Assembly (NCBI GenBank): GCA_945870465.1
Contig: CAMBSS010000073.1
Location: 1 to 20,394 of the forward strand
Direction: 5' to 3'
DNA from: Bordetella parapertussis
GTDB taxonomy: Bacteria > Pseudomonadota > Gammaproteobacteria > Burkholderiales > SG8-41
DNA: 20,394 bases
Shown here in pieces: positions 8,076 to 14,522 of this stretch. The position numbers were made by a program, and so were the translations under genes. The number at the start of each line of letters is the position of its first letter. Position 1 is the stretch's first letter. Below the pieces are notes generated by a model that searched no databases, was not told where the DNA came from, and saw only the letters and a list, made by a program, of their open reading frames with translations.

Positions 8076-8504
8076 TTACTGCGGGCTCTTGGAGAGGTCG
8101 TGGCTCTGGATCGCGTAGCCGCGGTCGCGGTAGAACTTGAAACGCTCGCGCGCCTGGCCGCGGTCTTGCTCGTCGAGGCTGACGATTTCGATCAGGCGCT
8201 GAAAGCGGCTGAAGAAAGGCGGCCATTCGGCGCGCAGATTGATCAGCACCTCGGCGTGCAGCGGGTCGGCCCCGTCGTGATCGACGATGACCGGCGTGAC
8301 CGCCGCGAGAGGATCGCCCGGCGTGCAGTGCGGAATGAAGCTCACCGCCTGCGCCGACCACAGCACGCGGCTGAATCGCTGGCTCGCGTCGGCATCCGCG
8401 CAGAAAGCGAGCACCCGCAGGCCGCGCGCGCAGGCCTTGGCGCTCAACGCGCACGCGGTCTGCAGCTTGTTCTCGACGTGAAAATAAAAGTCGATCTGGG
8501 TCAT
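8076..8504 (-). CDS. holC: DNA polymerase III subunit chi
   Basis: This 142-residue protein matches the chi subunit family in length and pattern: [13 protein letters not shown] at the start, the RVLAFCAD strand, then the FIPHC segment and VIVDHDG. Chi binds psi and single-stranded DNA-binding protein and links the clamp loader to SSB at the replication fork. Its position between pepA and valS is the common proteobacterial arrangement. It starts at ATG 8504, 73 bases after the pepA stop. Directly upstream of the ATG is a pyrimidine-rich tandem sequence (ATCCTGCATCCTGCCTTC) instead of a Shine-Dalgarno site, which resembles the arm of the intergenic palindromes elsewhere in the window. It ends 13 bases before the DUF2486-like start, so these genes are very likely cotranscribed. 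Confidence 0.92.
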   Translation of the reverse strand: MTQIDFYFHVENKLQTACALSAKACARGLRVLAFCADADASQRFSRVLWSAQAVSFIPHCTPGDPLAAVTPVIVDHDGADPLHAEVLINLRAEWPPFFSRFQRLIEIVSLDEQDRGQARERFKFYRDRGYAIQSHDLSKSPQ

Positions 8505-8577
8505 GAAGGCAGGATGCAGGATTCAGCGGTATCGCGAACGGGACAGCATGAATTCAAGGTCGGTCCTGACGGTTCAA

Positions 8578-10065
8578 TCAGCTTTTTGCAGCGCGGTCGA
8601 TCAGGTATTGCGTGAGCAGCGGCACGGGCCGTCCGGTCGCGCCCTTGGCGGCGCCGGATTTCCACGCGACACCGGCGATGTCCAGATGCGCCCATTTGAA
8701 TTTCTTGGTGAAGCGCGCCAGAAAACAGGCTGCCGTGACGCTGCCGGCAGGCCGCCCGCCGATGTTGGCGAAATCGGCGAAGTTGCTCTTTAACTGCTCC
8801 TGGTAATCGTCCCACAGCGGTAAATGCCAGGCGCGGTCGTGCGTGGTCTGCCCGGCGGCAAGCAGTTCCTGCGCAAGGGCGTCGTCGTTGGCAAAGAGGC
8901 CGCTGGCGACGTGGCCGAGCGCAATCACGCAGGCGCCGGTGAGGGTGGCGATGTCGACGACGGCCTGCGGCTCGAAGCGCTCCGCGTAAGTCAGCGCGTC
9001 GCACAGGATGAGGCGGCCTTCGGCGTCGGTGTTGAGGATTTCCACCGTCAGGCCCGACATGCTGGTGACGATGTCGCCGGGTTTGGTGGCGCTGCCGCCC
9101 GGCATGTTTTCGGTAGCGGGAACGATGCCGATGACGTTGATCGGCAGCTTGAGTTCGGCGACCGCGCGCAGCGTGCCGAGCACGCTCGCCGCGCCGCACA
9201 TGTCGAATTTCATTTCGTCCATTTCGGGCGCCGGCTTCAGCGAGATGCCGCCGGTGTCGAAAGTGACGCCTTTGCCGACCAGAGCGTAAGGTTTCTGGCC
9301 GCGCGGCCCGCCCTCGTACTTGAGCACGATGAGCTTGGGCGGTTCGTCACTGCCGCGCGCCACCGACAGGAGAGAACCCATGCCGAGCTTTTCCATGTCT
9401 TTGCGCTCGAGCACCTGCACGCCCAGCTTGTATTGCCTGGCAAGCGTGCGGGCGGCGTCCGCGAGATATGCCGGCGTGCACACGTTGCCCGGCAGGTTGC
9501 CGAGGTCTTTGGCGAGGCTCATGCCGTGCGCGATCGCAGCGCCTTGCTTCAACCCGCTTTGGCCCGCCTTGAGTTCGCTGCGCTCGCCGACCAGCAACGT
9601 CAAATGCCGCACGCCGCGCGCCTGCTCGCGTTTGCTTTTCATGCGATCGAAGTGATAAGTCGCGTCGCTGGCGGCGATGGCCGCCTGGGCAGCGCGCCAG
9701 GCGATATCGCGCTGTTTGACGCCCGCCGACAGACACAGCACAGCGTCGGTGACGCCGGTTTGTTTCAGCGCGGCGATGGCCTTGGTGACGGCGCTGCGAT
9801 ATTTGCCATCGTCGAATTCGCGTTCGCGGCCGAGCCCGACGAGCAGCACGCGGGCAGCGGAGACGCGCGGCACCTGGTGCAGCATCAGCGTGGTGCCGGC
9901 CTTGCCTTCCATGTCGCCGCGTTTCAGCGCCGCGGTCAGCTGTCCGCGCGATGCGCGATCGAGAGAGGCGCCAGCCGCCGACAGCTTGCGCGGTTCGAAT
10001 ACCCCGATGATGATGCAACCGCTACGGATGCGCTCCGGGCCACCGCTTTTTATGCTAAATTCCAC
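8578..10065 (-). CDS. pepA: Cytosol aminopeptidase (leucyl aminopeptidase, M17)
   Basis: This 495-residue protein is a full-length M17 leucyl aminopeptidase, a hexameric two-metal enzyme that removes N-terminal residues from peptides; in some bacteria it also binds DNA as a regulator and in Xer recombination. The metal and catalytic residues are all visible: K265 and D270 in VGKGVTFDTGG, K277, D288, and D347, E349 and R351 in the family signature NTDAEGRL. The start is GTG 10065, chosen because AGGAG lies at correct spacing upstream and no ATG fits. A good promoter is found 40 bases upstream. It diverges from lptF across 79 bases, as in many Proteobacteria, and is followed by holC and valS. 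Confidence 0.96.
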   Translation of the reverse strand: MEFSIKSGGPERIRSGCIIIGVFEPRKLSAAGASLDRASRGQLTAALKRGDMEGKAGTTLMLHQVPRVSAARVLLVGLGREREFDDGKYRSAVTKAIAALKQTGVTDAVLCLSAGVKQRDIAWRAAQAAIAASDATYHFDRMKSKREQARGVRHLTLLVGERSELKAGQSGLKQGAAIAHGMSLAKDLGNLPGNVCTPAYLADAARTLARQYKLGVQVLERKDMEKLGMGSLLSVARGSDEPPKLIVLKYEGGPRGQKPYALVGKGVTFDTGGISLKPAPEMDEMKFDMCGAASVLGTLRAVAELKLPINVIGIVPATENMPGGSATKPGDIVTSMSGLTVEILNTDAEGRLILCDALTYAERFEPQAVVDIATLTGACVIALGHVASGLFANDDALAQELLAAGQTTHDRAWHLPLWDDYQEQLKSNFADFANIGGRPAGSVTAACFLARFTKKFKWAHLDIAGVAWKSGAAKGATGRPVPLLTQYLIDRAAKS

Positions 10066-10104
10066 GCCGTTCTCCTGAGGATTAGTCGTTACGGGATATC
10101 ACTG

Positions 10105-10133
10105 ATTATCTTCGCTATCCGGGCAAAAATCAA
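10105..10133 (-). promoter_or_regulatory. Sigma-70 type promoter for pepA
   Basis: On the minus strand TTGATT (10133-10128), a 17-base spacer and GATAAT (10110-10105) form a good housekeeping promoter. Transcription would begin about 33 bases before the pepA GTG. It fills most of the 79-base pepA/lptF divergent region; no equally good plus-strand promoter for lptF was found, so lptF may overlap it with a weaker one. Confidence 0.55.
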
Positions 10134-10144
10134 AGCGCGTCCGC

Positions 10145-11227
10145 GTGAAAATATTTCATAATTCGCTGGTGCGGGAATGCGCCGGTACCGCGATCGCGAC
10201 GTTCGTGGTGCTGCTCGGCATTACGGTGACGACGCAGCTGGTGCGTTTCCTCGGACTCGCTGCCGGCGGCTCGATCACGTTTACCGGTGTTTTCGCGCTG
10301 CTGGCGCTCACCTCCTTCAACTACCTGCCGGTATTGCTGTCGCTGACGCTGTTCATCGCGGTGCTGATGACGCTGACGCGCAGTTACCGCGATTCCGAGA
10401 TGATCGTCTGGTTCAGCGCGGGGATGAGCCTCACGCGCTGGGTGCGTCCGGTGCTGTCGTTCGCGGTGCCCATCGTGATCCTGGTCGCGCTGTTAAGCCT
10501 GCTGCTGTCGCCGTGGGCGATCACCAAGAGTGAAGAGTTCAGGAACTACATGGACAACCGCGACGACGTGACGCAGGTGACGCCCGGCGTATTTCGCGAG
10601 TCGAAACAAAGTGAGCGAGTGTTTTTCGTCGAGAACGTCAACGAAGGCGAGAACATGGTCGCCAACGTGTTCGTAAGTTCCACGCAGCACCATAAAACCG
10701 GCGTGATGGTCGCCAAGCGCGGCTTCATGCAGACCGTCGAGAACGGCGACCGCTTCCTCGTGCTGTTGAACGGCCGGCGCTACGAAGGCACTCCGGGCAC
10801 CACCGATTACAAGGTCAGCGAATTCGAGCGCTACGCGATGCGCATCGAAGCGCGCGAAGCCAAGGCATCGACGCCGTCCGCCAAGTCGCTGCCGACGCTG
10901 GCGCTGCTGCGCGACCCGAATCCGCTCAATCAGGGTGAGTTCGCCTGGCGCATCGGGCTGCCGCTGTCGGCGCTGATACTGGCGCTGCTGGCAATTCCGC
11001 TGTCTTTTGTCAATCCGCGAGCGGGGCGGTCGCTCAATCTCGTGATGGCGATCCTGGTCTACATGATTTACAACAACGTCATCAGCATCGCCCAGGCGTG
11101 GATCGCGCAGCAGCGCGTGAGCCTTCCCGTCGGCGTGCTGGGCGTGCACGCGATCATGATCGTTCTCCTGTTGCTGCTCTTTTGCCGGCGCCTGACGCTG
11201 TTCTCGGTGTTTCGTTTCCTCAAATGA
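10145..11227 (+). CDS. lptF: LPS export ABC transporter permease LptF
   Basis: This 360-residue membrane protein has the LptF layout: three N-terminal helices (about 13-35, 48-75, 97-122), a periplasmic beta-jellyroll domain (about 125-262) and three C-terminal helices (about 267-290, 295-318, 328-352). LptF and LptG form the membrane core of the LptB2FG complex, which extracts lipopolysaccharide from the inner membrane and passes it to LptC/LptA. The start is GTG 10145, giving MKIFHNSLVREC, typical of the family; there is no obvious Shine-Dalgarno site. The stop overlaps the lptG start as ATGA, so translation is coupled. Its presence implies a Gram-negative cell envelope. Confidence 0.94.
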   Translation: MKIFHNSLVRECAGTAIATFVVLLGITVTTQLVRFLGLAAGGSITFTGVFALLALTSFNYLPVLLSLTLFIAVLMTLTRSYRDSEMIVWFSAGMSLTRWVRPVLSFAVPIVILVALLSLLLSPWAITKSEEFRNYMDNRDDVTQVTPGVFRESKQSERVFFVENVNEGENMVANVFVSSTQHHKTGVMVAKRGFMQTVENGDRFLVLLNGRRYEGTPGTTDYKVSEFERYAMRIEAREAKASTPSAKSLPTLALLRDPNPLNQGEFAWRIGLPLSALILALLAIPLSFVNPRAGRSLNLVMAILVYMIYNNVISIAQAWIAQQRVSLPVGVLGVHAIMIVLLLLLFCRRLTLFSVFRFLK

Positions 11228-12297
11228 AAATCATCCGGCGCTACCTGTCGGCCGAGATAACCACGTCCACGCTGCTGGTGTTCGCGGCGCTGCTGATGCT
11301 GTTGGCGCTCTTTGACCTGATTCACGAGTTGGGCGAAATCGGCAAGGGCAGCTACCGGCTGCCGCATATTTTTGCGTACGTGTTGCTGAGCGTGCCGGGC
11401 CACATTTACGAACTGTTCCCGATTGCGGCGCTGATCGGCACGCTGTTCGCGCTGGCCCAGCTCGTCGCCAATTCCGAATACACGGTGATGCGGGTTTCCG
11501 GCGTCTCGATACCGCGCATGGCGCTGACGCTGGTCGAGGTCGGGCTCTTGTTTTCCGTGCTGACTTTTGTCATCGGGGAGTTCATCGCGCCGCCCGCCGA
11601 GCAATTCGCCCAGCAGTTGCGCGCCAAGGCAATTACCGGAGTGATCGCGCAGGAATTCCGCTCCGGCTTGTGGGTCAAGGACGACCGCAGTTTCGTCAAC
11701 GTCGCCCAGGTGCTGCCCGAGTCGGTGTTGCAGGGCGTGAAGATTTACGAATTCGACCCCGATCACCGGTTGCGCCGGATCAGTCTCGCGCAGCGCGCCG
11801 AATACCGGCAAGGCAATACCTGGCGTCTGCACGAAGTGGTGCAGACCAATTTCGAGAACGACAATATGACGGTGGACCGCATCGCCGAAGCCGACTGGCA
11901 TTCGGTACTGGAGCCGGGCTTGTTGAGCGTGCTCATGCTGGTGCCGGAGCAGATGTCGGCGTGGGCGTTGTACTCGTTCGTGCAGCATTTGCGCGAGAAC
12001 AACCAGCAGACATCGCGCCACGAGATCGCGTTCTGGAACAAGCTGATCTATCCGTTCGCGGTGCTGGTGATGATGGTGCTGGCTCTGCCGTTCGCTTATT
12101 ACCAGCAGCGCGCCGGCGGGGTTGGCGGCAAGTTGTTCGCGGGCATCATGCTCGGCATCGGTTTCTGGATGCTCGGGCGTTTGTTTACTTACCTCGGGTT
12201 GCTGCGCGACTGGCCGCCGTTCTGGAGCGCGATCCTGCCGACGCTGATGTTTCTCAGCCTGGCGATGGTGATGATGTGGTGGGGGGAGAGAAGGTAA
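11224..12297 (+). CDS. lptG: LPS export ABC transporter permease LptG
   Basis: This 357-residue partner of LptF starts at ATG 11224 inside the ATGA overlap with lptF. It begins MKIIRRYLSAEI, the usual LptG start, and has helices at about 14-37, 50-82, 95-118 and three near the C-terminus (about 272-350). A periplasmic domain with the LptF/LptG jellyroll pattern (about 120-265) lies between them. The frame is open upstream inside lptF, but that extension has no family match. With LptB (not in this window) it forms the LPS extractor. The stop codon is followed at once by the purine-rich arm of a long palindrome shared with the convergent RDD gene. Confidence 0.94.
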   Translation: MKIIRRYLSAEITTSTLLVFAALLMLLALFDLIHELGEIGKGSYRLPHIFAYVLLSVPGHIYELFPIAALIGTLFALAQLVANSEYTVMRVSGVSIPRMALTLVEVGLLFSVLTFVIGEFIAPPAEQFAQQLRAKAITGVIAQEFRSGLWVKDDRSFVNVAQVLPESVLQGVKIYEFDPDHRLRRISLAQRAEYRQGNTWRLHEVVQTNFENDNMTVDRIAEADWHSVLEPGLLSVLMLVPEQMSAWALYSFVQHLRENNQQTSRHEIAFWNKLIYPFAVLVMMVLALPFAYYQQRAGGVGGKLFAGIMLGIGFWMLGRLFTYLGLLRDWPPFWSAILPTLMFLSLAMVMMWWGERR

Positions 12298-12384
12298 GGC
12301 GGAAGGATGAGGGATGAAGGATGGATAAGAAACCTGAGCGCCCTTAGGCAGTCACTGATCCTTCCGCCTTCATCCTTCCGCCTT
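12296..12384. repeat. Long intergenic palindrome A (GGAAGGATGA units) between lptG and the RDD gene
   Basis: The left arm, 27 bases at 12296-12322, and the right arm at 12358-12384 are complementary at 24 of 27 positions. The arms are built of short tandem units (GGCGGAAGGATGA and GGATGAAGGAT variants). Between them lies an unrelated inner hairpin, CCTGAG (12333-12338), loop CGCC, CTTAGG (12343-12348). The element starts within the lptG stop codon and its right side is translated as the C-terminus of the RDD protein, whose stop sits in the inner hairpin. It could end both convergent transcripts, but it has no T-run on either strand. Confidence 0.75.
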
Positions 12385-12820
12385 CGTCTTTAATGAGCCG
12401 CGTGCCCGCCAGCCGGTCGTGCAGAAACTGGCGGTCACGGTCGCCGAGCGCCCACCAAAAGCCGACGCCGCACAAGGCGGTTCCCACGAGCGCGAACAGG
12501 TAGCGCTGTGCCGCTTTTTTCACTGGAATTGCTGCGCCGTCGTTCATCACCAGACGGATGTGCCACGTTTTCATCGGCAGGGTTTGTCCGCTGTGCGTCC
12601 AGCAATAGATAAAGTACGCCGCGGTAATGGCGAGCAGATACGCCTGGAACAGCGGGCGGGCGAGCGCGACCGGGAGCAGGGGATTGATGACCAGGAATAA
12701 CCAGGCGGCGATAAACAATATCGCCGTCAGCAGCAGCATTTCGTAGCACAGGCTGCCCAGGCGTCGTCCCAGGCGTGCAGCGGCAACCGGGGCAGCGGCG
12801 GGCGCCGCATGGTCTTTCAA
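12344..12820 (-). CDS. RDD family membrane protein
   Basis: This 158-residue protein has three hydrophobic segments (about 24-49, 57-75 and 106-126) and RDD family landmarks: the N-terminal LGRRLGSLCYEMLLL and the C-terminal DRDRQFLHDRLAGTRLI. The first Asp of the family pattern is replaced by Glu here. RDD proteins are small inner-membrane proteins, some implicated in ion or solute transport; no specific role can be assigned. The only usable start is TTG 12820, without a good Shine-Dalgarno site, 16 bases after the DUF3106 stop, so translational coupling is likely. The last 13 or so residues (DEGGRMKAEGSVTA) are encoded by palindrome A and are not family sequence, so an original stop was probably lost when the element arose. 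Confidence 0.83.
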   Translation of the reverse strand: MKDHAAPAAAPVAAARLGRRLGSLCYEMLLLTAILFIAAWLFLVINPLLPVALARPLFQAYLLAITAAYFIYCWTHSGQTLPMKTWHIRLVMNDGAAIPVKKAAQRYLFALVGTALCGVGFWWALGDRDRQFLHDRLAGTRLIKDEGGRMKAEGSVTA

Positions 12821-12836
12821 GCGGGAGAGTTCGCAG

Positions 12837-13289
12837 CTACTGCGAGGTGGTGGTTGCCGAGCTGTCGGTAGCGGGCTCGACCTTGGGGGCCAGCGATTGC
12901 TGGTACTGCTGCCATTGCGCCTTGACCTGCTCGCGTTTTTCGGGCGGCAATTTCTTGATGGTCTTGTAATTTTCGCGCGCGACGCGGCGCTGCTCCGGCG
13001 TGAGCTTGGCCCAGTCTTTCATTTGCGCCTGCAGCCGCTGCTGCTGCTCCGGTTTCATTTTCGGATAGGCTTTCGCGACCTTGACCCATTTGGCGCGGCG
13101 CAGGGTGTCGAGTTCTTTCCAGTCGTCCTTGAGCGGCGCCAGCACGGTCTGCTGCGCCGGGGTCAGCTCCGTCCACTCGGGCTTGGCCGGTTTGGGCTGA
13201 ACGGCTGCTTTGGGCTGGAGGGGCGCGGCGGCAATGACCGGGGCGGCGAGGCTCAGACCCAGAACTATTGCGACGAGCGCTTTAACCAT
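12837..13289 (-). CDS. DUF3106 family exported protein
   Basis: This 150-residue protein begins with a clear signal peptide (MVKALVAIVLGLSLAAPVIAA), followed by a proline- and lysine-rich linker and then helical repeats. Segments such as LTPAQQTVLAPLKDDW, YPKMKPEQQQRLQ, LTPEQRRVARENY and LPPEKREQVKAQW are the L-x-P-x-Q/E-x-R pattern of DUF3106. This resembles the periplasmic Spy/CpxP-like LTxxQ style of repeat in a loose sense, but homology is not shown. The start ATG 13289 lies inside the end of the DUF3619 gene (25-base overlap), so the two are translated together. It is part of the sigma factor operon. Function unknown; a periplasmic location is well supported. Confidence 0.85.
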   Translation of the reverse strand: MVKALVAIVLGLSLAAPVIAAAPLQPKAAVQPKPAKPEWTELTPAQQTVLAPLKDDWKELDTLRRAKWVKVAKAYPKMKPEQQQRLQAQMKDWAKLTPEQRRVARENYKTIKKLPPEKREQVKAQWQQYQQSLAPKVEPATDSSATTTSQ

Positions 13290-13648
13290 GCTTCGAAGTT
13301 GTTATCCAGATAAGCGTTGATGGGCAGATCGTCGCTCAGCAGGCTGACGTCGATTTCGGCGATGTCATTGGCCTGTATCACCACCTGCCAGTAAGTGGCG
13401 CCGGTCAGGCTCAATACCAGCAGGCCGAGCGCGAGCAGATTGCGTGCATTGAAATGGCGATTATGGCTGACACGGAATGCCATGTCGCCGGCCCAGGCGA
13501 GGCCGAACACCGGCTGCGGCGCTTCGCGGTAGCGGTCAAGCGCTGCCTGACGCGACGATTGCAGCTGGTACGCGGTGCCCTGCTTGATATTGCCCAGCCC
13601 CTGATTGAGGCGCTGGATGATTTTGCCTGCTAGTTCCTGTTCATTCAT
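13265..13648 (-). CDS. DUF3619 family single-pass membrane protein, possible anti-sigma factor
   Basis: This 127-residue protein has a helical N-terminal part (1-65), one transmembrane segment (about 68-90) and a short C-terminal part. It matches DUF3619, a family found next to this sigma factor in Betaproteobacteria. The layout (cytoplasmic helices, one membrane span, short periplasmic tail, gene directly after an ECF-type sigma factor) is what an anti-sigma factor would show, but no characterised anti-sigma motif such as the ZAS zinc site is present. That role is inference. Its ATG overlaps the sigma factor stop as ATGA, and its end overlaps the DUF3106 start by 25 bases, implying strict coexpression. 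Confidence 0.83.
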   Translation of the reverse strand: MNEQELAGKIIQRLNQGLGNIKQGTAYQLQSSRQAALDRYREAPQPVFGLAWAGDMAFRVSHNRHFNARNLLALGLLVLSLTGATYWQVVIQANDIAEIDVSLLSDDLPINAYLDNNFEAWLKRSSQ

Positions 13649-14211
13649 AGCGAAATTCCCTTATCTTTCAGCAGCTCCGCCAATGCATGCGTGGCTCGTG
13701 AGCAGTGAGTTTTCACGCTCCCTTCCGAGCAACCCATGACTGCCGCCGTTTCTGCGACATCCATTTCCTCCCAATAACGCAGCAGGAACGCCTGGCGTTG
13801 ACGTTGCGGCAGCTTATGGAGTGCTTTTTCAATGATTTCAAGCGTTTGGGCTTGCTGCAACTGATCCGAAGGCGCGCCCTGCGGATTGGAGTTCGATTGC
13901 ACCTCCAAAGTTTCCAGCGGATCGTAGTCGTCGTCGCCGTCAGGCCCGCCCAGCGACGACAACTGGGGTGTCCACAGGGAGCGCACTTTCTGGCGCCGGA
14001 AATAATCCCGTGTGGTGTTCTGCAAAATGCGCTGAAACAGCATCGGCAGCTCCGCCGCCGGGCGCGCCGCGTACTTGTTGGACAGTTTCATCATCGCGTC
14101 CTGCACCGCGTCCAGCGCGACCTGTTCGTCGCGCGCGGCGAAAAACGCCTGCTTGAACGCGCGGCGTTCGACCGCGGCGAGAAAGTCCGAAAGTTCCTTG
14201 CGGGTAGCCAG
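13645..14211 (-). CDS. RNA polymerase sigma factor (ECF-like sigma-70 family)
   Basis: Counted from a CTG at 14211 the protein has 188 residues. Region 2 is at about 8-80 (ELSDFLAAVERRAFKQAFF, ALDAVQDAMMKL, LFQRILQNTTRDYFRRQK). An acidic linker follows (90-115). Region 4 is at about 128-182 (LPQRQRQAFLLRYWEEMDV, then the helix-turn-helix MGCSEGSVKTHCSRATHAL). It directs RNA polymerase to an unknown regulon. Homologues begin M-A-T/S-x-K-E-L-S-D-F-L, which here aligns with CTG-GCT-ACC, eight bases after AGGCGG, so a rare CTG start is the best reading. An in-frame ATG at 14364 would add 51 residues of atypical sequence and has no ribosome binding site. The stop overlaps DUF3619 (ATGA). Confidence 0.82.
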   Translation of the reverse strand: MATRKELSDFLAAVERRAFKQAFFAARDEQVALDAVQDAMMKLSNKYAARPAAELPMLFQRILQNTTRDYFRRQKVRSLWTPQLSSLGGPDGDDDYDPLETLEVQSNSNPQGAPSDQLQQAQTLEIIEKALHKLPQRQRQAFLLRYWEEMDVAETAAVMGCSEGSVKTHCSRATHALAELLKDKGISL

Positions 14212-14231
14212 TGGAATCCGCCTTTGTGATG

Positions 14232-14250
14232 AGCCCGGTCGCGCCGGGCT
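14232..14250 (-). other. Perfect 7-bp hairpin in the sigma factor leader
   Basis: AGCCCGG (14232-14238) and CCGGGCT (14244-14250) close a five-base loop. In sigma factor mRNA it would end 20 bases before the presumed CTG start and just upstream of the AGGCGG ribosome binding site. No T-run follows, so it is unlikely to be a terminator; it might affect translation of the sigma factor. Confidence 0.45.
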
Positions 14251-14451
14251 TCGCGTTGTGTTTATGCTGCGCAGTGGCCACGACGTAGAGCGCTCCGAAA
14301 TAACGTGTGCGCTCTTCCCGGCGTTGACGCCGTTTCGACTGCGGGCTGAATTTATCCAAGGCATCTTAACAAAACGCGTAGTCACTGCAAGTTGACCCGC
14401 GCCGTATATCGCCAAGTCGGCGGTATCATGCTGTTTAATCAGATATTTAGC

Positions 14452-14480
14452 TTGACCAAACGAGGCGTAAAAGGTATCGT
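14452..14480 (+). promoter_or_regulatory. Sigma-70 type promoter for ilvI
   Basis: TTGACC (14452-14457), a 17-base spacer and TATCGT (14475-14480) precede ilvI. Transcription would start near 14487 and give a leader of only about 36 bases, too short to hold an attenuator, so the ilv operon does not seem to be controlled by a leader peptide from this promoter. Confidence 0.55.
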
Positions 14481-14522
14481 TCGCGGTTCTGTATTTTGCT
14501 TGTAAATCAACAAGGTTGAGCT

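Larger units (their letters stand above)
14212..14522. other. Divergent intergenic region between the sigma factor operon and ilvI (311 bp)
   Basis: This stretch holds the control regions of both divergent units. On the plus side is a good promoter for ilvI (14452-14480). On the minus side a weak candidate for the sigma factor is TTGCAG (14390-14385), a 16-base spacer and TAAGAT (14368-14363). A perfect hairpin sits in the sigma factor leader (14232-14250). A 25-codon plus-strand frame (14428-14505) overlaps the ilvI promoter and is not supported as a gene. Nothing else recognisable was found. Confidence 0.6.

Noticed and set aside
6164..8140. 658-codon plus-strand open frame opposite valS
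   Set aside because: It is the mirror of a well-supported valS and DUF2486-like frame in GC-rich DNA, with no recognisable domain; the same applies to 8824-10161 opposite pepA and 14709-16061 (minus) opposite ilvI.
11098..11223. 42-codon upstream extension of lptG
   Set aside because: It lies wholly inside lptF; the ATGA overlap start at 11224 matches the family N-terminus.
14428..14505. 25-codon frame with several Ile, Val and Leu codons before ilvI, a possible ilv leader peptide
   Set aside because: It starts upstream of the predicted ilvI promoter and overlaps it, has no Shine-Dalgarno site, and the branched-chain codons are scattered rather than clustered.
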